From NCBI GenBank assembly GCA_002104985.1, contig MCGO01000240.1, positions 1-54,785 on the forward strand: DNA of 54,785 nucleotides, in the 5' to 3' direction. This DNA comes from Rhizoclosmatium globosum. Taxonomy: Eukaryota; Chytridiomycota; Chytridiomycetes; Chytridiales; Chytriomycetaceae. Of this stretch, positions 20,525 to 32,659 are shown in pieces. Numbering within the stretch: position 1 is the stretch's first letter; each line of letters starts with the position of its first letter. The position numbers and the translations under genes are program-made. Under the pieces are notes generated by a model. That model did not search any database. It was not told where the DNA came from and saw only the letters and a program-made list of their open reading frames with translations.

Positions 20525-23500
20525 CTACTTCTTATTCATCCTCTCATACCCACGCATAGCGCCTTCAAGGTTCGCCAAATCTCCCATAATCCTGTCCATC
20601 TTCTTTTTATAAACCGCGTCCTTTTCTTTACGTTCTTCCAGACGTTGGCGGGCAATGAATTTACCGTCTTTACGAAGCTCACGCATGGCGCCTTTGAATT
20701 CTTTTTTGTATTCGGCTTCGTCCTTTTTGACCTTGGCGCGTTCTCTGTTTGGGTCGAATCGTCTGTCCATGGAGTAGCTGGGAGGTGTGGAGTTGTTTAG
20801 TTTATGTGTTTTATGATGGGAGGGGACTCAACTGTTCCTGGAATTTGGGCACGAATGTACGGATCGCCATTGCTTTCCTCTTTTGGAGCAAGAGAGGCTT
20901 TCGCTTCAACTTTCCACTTGCCAATAATCCTTTTACGATATCGATATTGATCTTGAAAGCGTTTGTGAGAGCCTCTGAAGGTTTTGATGACTTTTTCTTG
21001 CTGGCAGTTTGGAGGAGAGTTGTGTAGCCTTCCAGCTTTTCGAGAAGTGGAGTAAAGATTTCAATAAATCCACTGGCATCTGAATAAATACGGACAAATT
21101 GTCCAATAACGTTCGCAACAGTTGCAAGAAGTGCTGTCTTGAAAGCGTCGGTTTTGAAAGATGGGTGTTGCTCTACTTTTTTGGTGGTTGTGGCAGGCTT
21201 TGCAAGCAGTGTTTTGAGGTCGAGATCCATTGGAGGAGCTGACAAAGAAGTAATAGACAGATTTTTGTTGGTTGATGATGATGGATGGAGAGCATCTAGG
21301 AGTGAATGGAGGAAAGAGACAACTTCTGGGATATATCGCTTGGAGGTTTTGACAAACTGCATATATACCGGTGAGATTTGAAAACAAGAAATGACGAATA
21401 GTTACCTCCTTCAAGACTTGACATAAAACAATTCCTGAAAGAGCTTGTCGTCCATTGGTTGCAGGACACATAACAAGGAATTCAGCCATCAGCAATTGAG
21501 CGCGAGTTCCCACAACGTGTTCGAAATCAGAAACGGAGAAGACAGTTCCAACCAATTTTAACAGGACTATATCGTCAAGCCAAGGAAGAGCTGCAACAAT
21601 ACTTCATAAGGTTTCACTTCTCCGAAAACGCGAAAAACATACCACTGCTCTTGTCGACAGCCGTCTGGATCGTCGCATGTAGTTTCTTGATACGTCGAAT
21701 GCAAATTTCGGCAGCAATTTGAGGAAACTGAACACACAATTCATGCAAATGTTTTGAAAGAGCGTTCACAGTATCCAAGTCAGGAGGAGATTTGCGAGTA
21801 AGATATTGAAGGTGGTCAAACAGGACTCTGAGCAAAGTCTAAGAATGGAAATTCAGTAATCAATCAAGGCAATATAAACTTAAATGGATTACCTCAAGTT
21901 TTGATTTGTTGAGACCGCCCAATTTAGCGTTGTAGAGTACACGGATACGGTGAATGACGATTGCTTGATCAGTCGGGTTCAGGTGGTCCACGTAGGCAAG
22001 CAACTCTGCGTGGTCTGTTGGGGCAGCGAATGTGTATGGAATTGTGGCTTGAGCTTCGGCTCTTTGAGCAGCCACGGCGGCTTCATCGATCTCCTCTTCC
22101 TCGTCGTCTTCGTCAGCAGAAACGTCAACTGCTTCTTCTCCATTCAACTCTACCGCGTCATCCTCTTCGAGGTCATCTTCAGCCTCGACGTTGCCATTCT
22201 CGTCGTTTTCTCCGTCTTCTCCGTCTTCCTCTTCATCATCTTCGTCATCTTCATCGTCTTCATCGTATTTTTCTTCTTCGTCATCATCTTCCTCTTCATT
22301 ATCAACGCAAGCATCATCTTCATCCGTCTCCCCCTTCTTTGGTTTCCTCTTCATCATAAAGACTTCCTTGTTAACAAGCATACCGTCTTTGGTATACGTC
22401 AAAGGCATAGCATTTCGGCCACGAGGATCATCGTCCTCTTCCTCCTCATCCTCATCGTCCTCCTCTCCTTCATCGCCACCCTTCTTTGACCGTCCACTCC
22501 GTTTCTTAACTGGCATGGTTTGAGCGAACCCAAAGTCGTCATCCAAATCGTCAGCTTGTGCGTTACGCTTCTTTCCAGATTTCACAGGTCCGTTCATGCG
22601 TGCAAGTCGTTCTGCCTGGTAAAGGGAAAGCACGGCAGTTAAGATCTGCACTTCTACTTAATCAATAAATGATTATACCTCCATCTTCTCCAACTTTTCC
22701 TTCTCCTCAAATGCTTTCTCTTCTTCAGTCTTTAACCTGTTTGTAGGAGCAGCACGCGCATCACCCCTCATTTCACGAATGAAATTATCATAATCTTCTT
22801 CCTGACTCGTCAGTGGTTTTCTCCACGGCCTCTCTGGTTTTGCTTCCTCCTTCTTTGCACCACCGGTTCCAAGCAACAAGCTCTTCAAGTCATCCAAGTT
22901 CTCGTCAACTTCTTCTCCTAATTGTTGGACTTCTTCGTTCAGCTTTTGACGTTCGTGTTTGTGGAATTTGGATTTTGCAATCACTTCAGCCATGATTTCG
23001 CTCTTGGTCTTTTTGCGGTCTGGGTCTGGGTCGTCGTCGAATCCTCCGAAGTGAGAGTATTTGACAGTGTCTCGATCAATGTTGCCCTCTGGGTTGATTT
23101 GGAATAAGTACAATGATTTCAAGTTGAATGGACCGAACCTTCATCTTCTACGCGTTGAAGACCGCTTTCGAGAGAGTAATCGTCCATTCCACTGATGCTT
23201 TGACCCATGTGAGTAAGGTCTTCTTCTTCCAGGTTGAACAGGGAGCTGTTTCTTGAAGATTTCTGCAAGAGTTGGAAACGGTTTGATCAGCTTTCCATTG
23301 GAGACCAGTTTGGTACTCGAAAGAAAACGTACCCCCTTCTGTTCCCTCATGAAGCGCTCCATCAGTTTATCCTCCATGGACAGGTTTGGGTTGTTTTCAC
23401 CGAAACGCCTATCGACCAAACCGCCGACACGGTTCTTCTTTGCCATTTCCACCTTGAGGGTCTTCTTTCTGTTCTCTTCGGCCTTCTTTCGCTGGGCCAT

Positions 23501-23779
23501 AGGTTTACCCTCGACACCCTTAACCTTCCGTCCAAGAACATCGTGCTTCAGCCTCGCAAACTGGCGTTCGAAGGGATTGTTTGCGGAGGCGGACTTGTCG
23601 ATTGATCTGAGTTGCTGTTTCATTGCTGATTTTACGCTCTGTTTTCCGTCTGTTGATTGTTGGAGTCGCTTCTTCTTTGAGGGAACTGGCACGCCGATTG
23701 CACCTGAAGTCTTCAGAGTTGCGCGGAGTTTCTTGAGTGCCGATCCACCACTGGCTGCTGGCTTGCGTTGGGTGCCCAT
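20525..23779 (-). CDS. NOP14: Nucleolar protein Nop14, 40S ribosome biogenesis factor
   Basis: Part of the SSU processome that matures 18S rRNA in the nucleolus. Landmarks in order: SALKKLRATLK at the N-terminus; NPFERQFARLKHDVLGRK; GLVDRRFGENNPNLS.EDKLMERF; SHFGGFDDDPDPDRKKTKSE; DYDNFIREMRGDARAAP; a long Asp/Glu tract (about 22080-22500); IPYTFAAPTDHAELL; CVQFPQIAAEICIRRI; RAQLLMAEFLVMCP; and a basic C-terminal exon from MDRRFDPNRERAKVKKDEAEYKKEFKGA. Several short introns separate these blocks and all join in frame. The start at MGTQRKP (23777-23779) fits family N-termini better than the upstream in-frame ATG at 23813-23815. The full-length gene shows no frame break. Confidence 0.93.
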
Positions 23780-24142
23780 TTGAAGGTGGTGTGTTGGTGT
23801 TGGTTGGTTGGGCAAAGGTGTTCAAACAAAAAACAAAAAAGAGTATTGAATGAAGGACGCGAAGTGCTCCCCCAGTTGTCTTCCTTCAATCTAGAACATT
23901 AATACGTGTGCAGATGACATGCATCAAGGAGCCATCCTTGAAACAAATTGCTTTTACGCATACTTTATACAGAAGCAATACATCAGTTAGCAAGCATTGC
24001 AGCCCATCCTGCAGTGCAGCTTATCCAGTGTAAAAGTCGTAAAGCAATAAAAGATTCCTTGATTATCCAACTTTATTCTGGCCTCACCTGATTGGTTGGA
24101 GGCATTCGATTTTCAAGCAAGTCCCATCGAAGTTGCAACAAA
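23780..24142. other. Shared upstream region of NOP14 and ferrochelatase
   Basis: A 363-base gene-free interval between divergent starts. Apart from the CCAAT-type box listed separately, I see no distinct element. Confidence 0.4.
24089..24096 (-). promoter_or_regulatory. CCAAT box upstream of ferrochelatase
   Basis: TGATTGGT matches the TNATTGGT (reverse CCAATNA) consensus of the HAP/CBF complex and lies 47 bases before the ferrochelatase ATG. HAP control of heme and respiratory genes is established in other fungi; its use here is inferred. Confidence 0.35.
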
Positions 24143-25495
24143 ATGCTCACCGCCTCGCGTCTCGGTCTTCTGCACCGCGCATCGAGCAGCAGCCTCAGCA
24201 TCACGAGCACTGTCTCCAAGCGACTGATGGCGACCGTGACGTCGAATGCAAAGAAGTAGCACTGATAACCTCCTACTACTCATACTAAACCACTCCAACC
24301 AGACCACCAACCGCCATCGTCCTAATAAACATGGGTGGACCCAAGACGGTCCAGGACGTCGAAAGCTTTCTATTCCGGCTCTTTTCGGACCACGACCTGA
24401 TCCCAATCCCGTTTCAAAAGTACCTGGCGCCCTGGATTACAAAGCGAAGAGTGCCAAAGATCCAGGAACAGTACGCGAAGATCGGAGGCGGGTCGCCAAT
24501 CTTTCACTGGACTCAGCGACAGGGCGTCCTGCTCGAGCAAGTCATGGACCGCATTCGCCCGGAGTCTGGTTGGGTTGGAGTAACTGACTAGGTACATATA
24601 CTAACAACTGCCTAATACAGCACCGCACAAACACTACATTGCTTTCCGCTACGCTGAACCACTCACTGAACCAACAATCGACGAAATGAAGAAAGACGGT
24701 GTCACTCGGGCCATTGCTCTCTCCCTGTACCCTCAATACTCCTGCTCAACGACCGGCTCCTCCCTCAACGAACTCGTTCGCGTCCTCAAAGACAAGGACC
24801 CGTCAGGCTCTATCAAATGGAGTGTTGTCGACCGGTACCCAACTCAGCCCATGCTCGTAGAGGCTTTTGCGCGTCACATTGAACAGTCTCTTGAGAAGGA
24901 ATATCCTGCGAGTGAACGGGACTCGGTTCCTCTCTTGTTCAGTGCACACTCTTTGCCAATGAGTGTCGTGAACCGTGGTGACACGTACCCTGGTGAAGTG
25001 GCTGCTACTGTGAATGCTGTGATGGAACGATTGGGTCACAGAAACCCTTACAGACTTGTTTGGCAGTCGCAAGTGGGTCCAAGTGCTTGGTTGGGTCCAA
25101 AGACTGAAGATGTCATCAAAGGGTATGGAAAGCAAGGCAAAAAGAATCTGTTGGTTGTTCCAATCGCTTTCGTGTCTGACCACATTGAGACTTTGTTTGA
25201 ATTGGATCTGGAATACGGACATGTTGCGAAGGAGGTAAGCAGTTTTCATTGAATGAGTCCGTTCCTGAACGTGTACTAAAACTAAGAAACACAGGTTGGA
25301 ATTACTGGATACAAGAGAGTCGAGTCATTGAACGATGACCCTATTTTCATTCAGTGTTTGGGAGAGGTTGTCAAGAACCATTTGGATTCAGGTGCTCTCC
25401 ACTCAAAACAATTGCCGCTCCGATGCCCATCCTGTACCAACCCCAAGTGTGGGAAAACAAAAGAGTTCTTTGGATCTCAGGACATGGAATGGTGA
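24143..25495 (+). CDS. HEM15: Ferrochelatase, mitochondrial, with C-terminal [2Fe-2S] cysteines
   Basis: Inserts ferrous iron into protoporphyrin IX, the last step of heme synthesis, at the inner mitochondrial membrane. Exon 1 encodes a Ser/Arg-rich presequence ([17 protein letters not shown]). Exon 2 starts [20 protein letters not shown]. Exon 3 has [36 protein letters not shown] (catalytic His), [17 protein letters not shown] and [16 protein letters not shown]. The last exon ends [16 protein letters not shown]. Its three cysteines, with the Cys in QYSCSTT, match the four ligands of the animal-type [2Fe-2S] cluster. Intron phases all agree and the length (about 380 residues) is normal. It is convergent with the LRR gene. 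Confidence 0.95.
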
Positions 25496-25596
25496 ATCAA
25501 GTTACGAGTTTGAGTTTTGGCGTGAAGGGACATTTTAATAAAGGCTCGAGTCAGAGCCAGAATAAGATGATAACATTAACATGAACTTGATCATTT

Positions 25597-27156
25597 TTAT
25601 TTACGCCAATCTAGAAACTCTATATGATGCTCTTCCATCCACTTGCATAATGGACCTATATCATGCCCCTTCGCGCCATGCAAATACATAAACTCAAGCG
25701 ACGGAATCATCTTTAGAATATCTAAGTCGAAGACGGCGTTGCTCCCAGTATGCGAGAGACCCATATGCAATACTTTTAAGTTCGTCAAAGTAGCGAGTGA
25801 AGTTATGTCGCTTTCGTTCGTGACAGAGACATGTAACTCATACAAAGATTGTAAAGATTGGATGCAGCTGAAATCACAAATACTAATGTCACTAAGATGC
25901 AAAATTTGGAGATATTTTAGGTCTTTCAGCGCGGATATATCCGTTACACGCGTTTGCGTAAGGTATAGCTCTCGTAGTAGAGGTAAATGTTTTGCAACTG
26001 AAACATCCTTGACTTCTGCTGCAATCAAAGACAGAATCACAAGGGAACCATTCGCAGCAAGAGGATTCAGATTCCGCAATTTTGTTTCATTGCAAGATAG
26101 TACTTTCAGCTTCTGACAGGGACATAAAGGCCTCAAATCATCAATTTCAGTTCCATCAAAATTCAGTGTGGATAAATTGAGCAGATGTCGTAACGGTGAT
26201 AGATCGTCTATGTATGTATGTGATGCATTTAAATCTTCTAAATTTGTCAGGTATTTCAAGGAATCCAGGACAGTCACGAATGTGAGGGAGATGTTGAGTG
26301 ACTTTAATGAGTGAAGAGATGCTAGTGGCTGAAGGTTACTCAGTGCAGATTCTGACAAATTCAAATTCTGAAGCTTGTCGAGTTCTGAGAGTGGTTGCAC
26401 GTCACTTAAAGGACATCGACTGATTTCCAAGGAAGTCAAGTCATGCAGTAAATTCAAACCGGATATATCTGAGACATTCGTATCACCAAGACAAAGATAT
26501 TTAAGTCGCGTCAATTTCGTTATTGGACGCACTTCGCGTAACCCTCGACCCGTGATTGTAAGTGATGTGAGTGACTTCAATGTTGACAACTCGGACAAGT
26601 CCAGTTCCGATCCGCCCAACACTGAAAACGAGAGTTCTCGCAGCTGCGCGAGCTTTAATATTGGAGTCAAAGTCGCAATCTTCCAGTTAGATATCTTCAA
26701 CGATCTTAACGCCAACAACGACGAAACAGCATCCATATCAACAGGCGCACCCTCATCACGAACAGAGTACGTCCTCAAACTAATATCCAGTTCCTTAAGT
26801 TGATCCAAAACGTGAAGGATCCGTAAGTCCTTCAGTCCCGGTGCAACCAAACTCGTCAGTTGAGGGAACATTGGCATCACGAGTTCAAACAAGATAGGCT
26901 CTTCCTCCACGGGAAGTTGGATGCATTTTATGTGTGGGAGTACACCCAGAAATCGGCGTTTCAAGTCTGGGATTGTGGATGTTATTGGGATTCGGATTGT
27001 TGACTTCCCGATTACTTGGTGCCGTGCATCGTATGCGAGAATCTTTGTTGTTGAGAAGAGGGAGAGTGCGTCTTTTGTGGTGAGGAAGTCAATGAGTGTG
27101 CGATGGATTATGAAGAGGCAGGAGGGAATGTCAACATCATTTGATTCACGCATCAT
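25597..27156 (-). CDS. F-box-like leucine-rich-repeat protein, internalin/SDS22-type repeats
   Basis: One long open exon. The N-terminus MMRESNDVDIPSCLFIIHRT followed by LIDFLTTKDALSLFSTTKIL resembles an F-box helix bundle. From about residue 90 onward there are a dozen or more 21-22-residue repeats of the form L-x-x-L-x-x-L-x-L-x-x-T-x-(V/I)-x-D-(I/L)-x-x-L, for example LKYLCLGDTNVSDISGL. The C-terminus is IEFLDWRK. The start at 27154-27156 is chosen because the next ATG upstream (27180) overlaps the previous gene's stop at 27173-27175. An SCF ubiquitin-ligase adaptor role is possible but rests only on the weak F-box resemblance. It is very close to the upstream same-strand gene. Confidence 0.75.
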   Translation of the reverse strand: MMRESNDVDIPSCLFIIHRTLIDFLTTKDALSLFSTTKILAYDARHQVIGKSTIRIPITSTIPDLKRRFLGVLPHIKCIQLPVEEEPILFELVMPMFPQLTSLVAPGLKDLRILHVLDQLKELDISLRTYSVRDEGAPVDMDAVSSLLALRSLKISNWKIATLTPILKLAQLRELSFSVLGGSELDLSELSTLKSLTSLTITGRGLREVRPITKLTRLKYLCLGDTNVSDISGLNLLHDLTSLEISRCPLSDVQPLSELDKLQNLNLSESALSNLQPLASLHSLKSLNISLTFVTVLDSLKYLTNLEDLNASHTYIDDLSPLRHLLNLSTLNFDGTEIDDLRPLCPCQKLKVLSCNETKLRNLNPLAANGSLVILSLIAAEVKDVSVAKHLPLLRELYLTQTRVTDISALKDLKYLQILHLSDISICDFSCIQSLQSLYELHVSVTNESDITSLATLTNLKVLHMGLSHTGSNAVFDLDILKMIPSLEFMYLHGAKGHDIGPLCKWMEEHHIEFLDWRK

Positions 27157-27172
27157 TTTTATTTTGGGTCCA

Positions 27173-30100
27173 TCAGCCATCCAAATCAATATCAAATCCA
27201 GAGGGAGAAATCGGAGACTCTTGGATATGTGGGTACCAGAGGTATGGCGCGTTTCCGTAGTTGACTTTGAGCTTTGGACAGTTTCTTGTGTATGGGAAAA
27301 AGGTGTGCGTTGAGTCACAACGAACGAGTACATCTGGTGTAAAAGAATCAGGAATATAATTTTGGAGAGTGAGGACTCACTGAGAGGGTGTCCGTTGATG
27401 GTGAAAAACACACAAGAGGACGCTTCCTCAAAACCGCAACCAAGTACATCACCATCTTTGAAAACAAAACTGTTGAGGTTTGCAACAAGTGTTGTATTGC
27501 CGGACTCGGTTAGATCGTCATCAATCAATGATTGAACGGTTATATGAAGCATATCGAGCATCACATCTTGCCACGGAATCTCACAACCAACAGAAACAAT
27601 GCATGCCATATTATCTCGAACTGGTACAAGTACATACAAAGTTCCATGGGTGTCAAATAGTCCAAGTTGAAAAGGGCTACCAATATTTTCAGCAAAGTCA
27701 AATCACGCCAAGAAATACACACCAAGCAGTTTCTAGATTCTTGGATGGGTAAAGCCTGCATTCATAGTAGAATGACGGTACAGTCCAATCGTGATCTACC
27801 GCAGTCACTGCATGCATGTAGTCAATAATTTCCACCGACGAGGCGATCTCCATGGAAGATAAGTTGGGCAAAGAGCCGATTGGGGTTTCAACCTTGCTCG
27901 CAACATCAATATATCCGTCGGGCTTGTACCTATGAGGAATGAACTTAAAGGGGCTCAATTAACTCTCTATTCCTACCTCAGCATTGCTGTAGACCCTCCA
28001 AAGTTGAATATACAGCCTTGACTTCCAGCAAGCGATACAGCAGGATACCAGTTCAAAGCTGTGTCGACATCGGTGAACGCGACTCCAAGATCATTCCCAT
28101 TTCTCAGATATGAAATAGTTTGTTCATCCAGATCTATCAAGATGGTGATGACATCTCCAGCGGCCCATTCTTCTCCATACGTATTCTACTCAACGTTTTA
28201 GCGCTTCATATAATTGGAACAAGAAGATGTCCTCACGTTGCTGGTAAAGGTGCTATGCCACTTTCTGACACGATTTCCATCATACGCGTAAGATTGAGCG
28301 TTATCACCTACTCCTTCTCCTCCCTCAGGATCGAAAACACAGTCTTCTGTAGCCCATCCAACTAATACCATGAAAGTAAGTATTTAAGTGATGGGATAAA
28401 CATGAGCGTACTCTGTATGATTCCATCTGTCATCAATGTCACTTCGAACGCGTATTTCCCTTCTCTACTGACGCAGACGTTGCAGCGAGCACTTTCGAAC
28501 GTCCAAGAATCATTTCGAACCTGGAAATGATAAGCATCTAGCCTTCAAAAGCATTATATCCTGCTTATACCTCCATTTTGTTTTTCGACCAGTACAAGTA
28601 TGGCGTTATGCTCTCGATATCAATTTCAGCGACTCCTTCAACGTCTTGGGCCAATGATGTATAATCAGTCAAGTGGTCAAATATCAAGCTGCCATAAAAC
28701 TTTGTCGCGGTTGATTCTTCCGTCAAAATGTGGCTCAACAGTGTATCAATGAATTCTGGGATTGTCGCCAGAGTAGTTCGTGATAGTCCTTCAACAAGGA
28801 TAAGTGGATAACGCAGTAATATAATCAAGTATTACCTTGTTGCAAGCACAATCCCAAGGCCGCAATCGCTTGGTTGCAGAGGACTTTGCTGTTCAGTCGA
28901 ACCAAAGAGATAAGAATGACTGCGATGTTATTCTTTTCAAAGAATACTCGTGCCCTCTCTGATAATGGATTAGAAACGCCTTTTCGCGAGCATCCTCACC
29001 ATTTTGCAGTAACGGCATCAACATACTCATTGCCTTAAACGCAAAGAAATAACGCGTATTCTGATCCATCACTTCCTCATCAGTATACGAATTCTCACTG
29101 ATATCGCGCATTTTTTGTGCAACTTCTTCCACTCGATAGAACAGAACGTCATTGATATCTGCCTTCAACAACGGCACCTCACTCTCAACAGCCCCTTCAA
29201 ACACCTCTTCGACATAAAACGAGTCGTTGATGAATGGGAAGAGGAGCATGTCAATGACTTTCGCACAAAGAGGTTCAAGTGAAGTTGACCAGTCGAGGTC
29301 CTCGAAGACAAAGGTTTCGTTTCGGCGAGGGAAGGAAGGATCTGGAGACGGTTTGAGCGCGTCTGGTTGAATGAATATTTGGAAACATTCGAGAAATGTA
29401 TGTAGATCGTTTGAGTTTTGTGCAGAGTATTTTAAACTTGAGAAACGATGTGTTAGATTTTGTTGTGGAATGAATCAATCACACCAAACTCACCTTTTTA
29501 TCTTGACAACCAACTCTTGCACCACAAGTCGAAAGATCGGTTCATGAACTTCGTAACTCTTTCGAGCCATTGTAGAGAGAGCTTTCGCAGCCACAACTTG
29601 AAGATCCTGTCGTGAGGTGTTCAAGATACATTCAGCCAGAATTTCGACACCGTCGTTGTCGTCAATTTTAATGGCGCTATCAGCTGAATGCATTTTTTTA
29701 GTGTGATTGCTGAACATGATAATATGTTACCAGAGAAGGTTGCAAGGTTCAACGCAAGAAGCGCTCCTCCATACTGCAAATCAGATTCTTCAGCTCGGCA
29801 AAAGTTAAGAATTGCATATAGAATATCTGATCGCAAAAGAATTGGCCGATTTTTTCCTAGGAATGCATAAAGTCAACTCTTGAAGGATTCAGAGTTGTAC
29901 GTACCGATACCGCATAGAAAGATGAATAAATCGCTGACATATAAACAAACGTCTGATGAGGCAGTATTTGAAATCTTGATGAGTGTTTCCAGTCCCTTCA
30001 ATGCAAAAAATTGGTCATGACAGTCACCTAGCATTCAATAAGCATCATAAAGACATGAAAACAAACCCTTACTGTTGTTTCCAATCAAATCATGCAACAA

Positions 30101-31638
30101 AGAAACAGCCCAAAACTGTGCCTCGTTGTCACCAGAATCCACAAACGGCAACACCTTCTTCAAAATTCCCGCTTTCAGAATTTCACTCTGAAACACATCG
30201 TTTCTAATACTCAAACACTTCAAGGTACGCAGCGTCACACGTGGCATGAAGAAATCCGCATTCGATGAAGGGTGCGTAATAGTGTCGACCAGAATCTTTC
30301 CCAAAGAACGAACACTTGCAAACTCGGCACGCGCAACATCACGTGTTACAAATTCTTGAATGAGGAAGATCGCCCATGATACAAGTTCGCCATCTTCGTT
30401 TTTGAGACAGGCTCCGACGAGGTTGACGAGGTTCATGTCCAAGAGTGCTTGTAGCTTTTTCGGAGCCTCTGCATAAATCGCTTGCGTTAGATGGAGGTGA
30501 TTGAAGAATGCGTGTAAACGAACCAGCAGATTTCAGGCTTGAAATTAAGCGGACAAGAGAGTGGAGGCAGTACTTTTGCATGTTTGAGTTTCCGAAAGTA
30601 GAACGCGTCATTGTGCCGAGAATTGGAATCAACCCCTTGAATATCAAGATTGGATGCAGGTGTTCTTATGTGGCCAGAATGAGTTTGAAGTTAATACTGG
30701 GAAGAAAATCTTACCGCAAAGAGTAAACTGATGAATAACAAGTAACGACCAATATCTTAAATCGTTACTGTGGGTCTTGACCGTCAGGAATTCAATGATA
30801 CGATCCAACATCCCTGCCTTGACAAGGAAAACTTTGCGATTGGCTGAGACGAATTGTTAGATAATATATGGGTGCATATGAGAGCGTACTATGATTCAAA
30901 ACGAGGCGATAGAGTGTGACCATTGCATTCCGGTATGTCTTGTCTGTGTTTGGAGTACTGATTGTATGAGCCAACATTTTCATGGCACCCCATTTCGCCA
31001 AACGCGATCGATTTGATTCTAGATGTATGTCAGTCACCTAGGTCGTGTCAAGATTGTTGGATGGAAGGAATACTGTACCTGTTCTGGAAAGCTGTTGAAC
31101 CACAGATATCGCTTTTGCTCTCAAGTCTGCATCTTCCTTGTTCCAGCAAAGGAGCATAATTTCGCCAAAGTAATCGTCTGATTAGGAATGGAAGTTTAGA
31201 CAGAAGTGTTGACAGCATCAGTGACCATACCCGACATTGCCCGATGCAGCAGTATCTGCAAGGCACTGAGTATCCTGCCGAGTTAGCGCCAAGTGAACAA
31301 CGCCGCAACGGACCTTTCTCTGATTGCCGAGTTGTTTGACCAAACGAGGCGAGCGAGGCTTTCGAGCGACAGACCCGCTTCGAACTCTGTTTTGAGAACA
31401 AGAAACGAAACACGAACGGTGACTCACTCGGCGATTGTTCGTTTGAAGTCGACGTTGATTTGGGCTTTGGTTTCGAAACTTGGACTTTGTCTTCGACTTC
31501 GACTTCTTCGTCGTCCTCGTCATCGTCATCGGAGTTCAACTCGGATTCTGCGATCGGATTCGCGGGTGGTTGCGACGTGGTCGTGAGCACAAAGACGGTC
31601 ACAACAAGTGAAAGGAACACAAGAACTTCGAGGTTCAT
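27173..31638 (-). CDS. Armadillo-repeat protein with two SPRY domains and an N-terminal hydrophobic segment
   Basis: More than a dozen exons. The N-terminus [20 protein letters not shown] looks like a signal peptide or anchor and is followed by an acidic stretch. Armadillo-type helices follow in [65 protein letters not shown] and [18 protein letters not shown]. The first SPRY domain has [31 protein letters not shown] and [15 protein letters not shown]. The second has [23 protein letters not shown] and [16 protein letters not shown], ending DIDLDG. One intron (about 31283-31321) is only 39 nt long, with a GCTAAC branch site. ARM plus SPRY suggests a protein-interaction platform, perhaps ubiquitin-linked; no catalytic domain is seen. 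Function unknown. Confidence 0.7.
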
Positions 31639-31673
31639 TTTTGTTCTATTTAATCTCTTTAAATAAACTAAAA

Positions 31674-32620
31674 TCAAGGATCTTTATCCCCGGACGTTAA
31701 TTCCGTGAATGTTACATCCCAATCCCAGTGGCGATCCTCCTCATACACCATTTCAGGCGGACAAAGCGCGTATGCAGTCAAGAGTGAGAAATCAATGCCC
31801 TCCATTCCAGGCTCACTCAACATTCCAGTCGAAATTGCCAATTCATTGTCTAACTCCCTGATTGTCTTGACTTTGTTTACTTTTAGGGATGGTGGTGCTG
31901 CTACAGTTGTGATCATCTCGTCTTCTTCAACGTCATTAAGGTCAGGAATGATCATGATTACTTATACAAGTGTTAGCTGCGCGTATTCATGCATATCCAA
32001 ATAAATCACCTTCATCGCGTCCAGCTGCTCCGCGTTTGTTTTTGTTTTTAGAGTCTCTGCGTATTCAAAGTATTCAGTTTCCTCACGCGCTTCAGAGACA
32101 ACCCGACCTTGCACGACTTCCCCGACTCTTTCGTCTATCATTTTCTTCATCTTCGTCATCATCGTCTTCATCCTCATCATCTCGATCATCATCCCGATCC
32201 TTCTCATCTTCATCAACATTCCGACGAGAATCACGCGCCTGTTGACTACGTCGTCCAAACTGTTTCTTTGACAGATCAGGATTCGATAAGCTTTCTTCGC
32301 CCCATCCAGATTTCTGGGTCTGTGGGGGTGGCTTTTGTTGACGTGAACGAGGTTTGGATGACATGGATGCAGCGCCAGGCGGCAGGTTTGCGGCGTCGTC
32401 ATTTGGCGCGTCGGTTTCGTCGTCCAAGTCTTCTTGGCTCTAGTTGGTCGTGTTGAGTGACTTGTATGAGTTTGATAAACTCACATACTTTGTTGGGTTG
32501 TGAGATTCTAGCCTCTTCAGCTCGGAATGGCGCGCGGTTTCGTCGTCCTTTCGGTGCTGTTGGAGGAGCTGGCTGTTTCGGGCTCTCCTCTACCATGAAC
32601 GGTGGTGCATCGTCTGACAT
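31674..32620 (-). CDS. IFT43: Intraflagellar transport protein IFT43
   Basis: Subunit of the IFT-A complex, which drives retrograde transport in cilia. The N-terminus MSDDAPPFMVEESPKQP and a disordered acidic/Arg-rich middle are followed, after two short introns, by MIIPDLNDVEEDEMITTVAA, PPSLKVNKVKTIRELDNEL, GIDFSLLTAYALCPPEMVYE and HWDWDVTFTEL. The IPDL...E-E-D, R-(E/D)-LDN-(E/D)-L, I-D-(F/L)-x-LLT and WDWD-x-x-F-T-E landmarks are those of IFT43. Length is about 240 residues, close to the family norm. The last intron ends ATAAG before the V-I-M-I-I-P-D-L exon. It shares a very short promoter with the divergent helical-repeat gene. Confidence 0.88.
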
Positions 32621-32659
32621 TTGCGAATTCTGATAAACAAATAATTCTCAATAATAATT
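32621..32659. promoter_or_regulatory. 39-base gap between divergent IFT43 and helical-repeat gene start codons
   Basis: Only 39 AT-rich bases separate the two start codons, so both promoters and 5' leaders must overlap each other or the neighbouring coding sequence. Confidence 0.4.

Noticed and set aside
21950..22523. Long plus-strand open frames, including a poly-Ser frame, opposite NOP14
   Set aside because: They are the reverse complement of the Asp/Glu-rich tract of NOP14; the repetitive GAT/GAA codons create open frames on the other strand without family signals.
31283..31321. Frame break in the ARM/SPRY gene after S-A-I-R-E-R
   Set aside because: A 39-nt GT-AG intron with a GCTAAC branch site restores the frame and continues into the next armadillo exon in phase, so no indel is needed.
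25597..31638. A single fused ARM-SPRY-LRR gene
   Set aside because: The second SPRY domain ends naturally at DIDLDG followed by a stop, and the LRR protein has its own F-box-like N-terminus; two tightly spaced genes fit better, though cDNA could change this.
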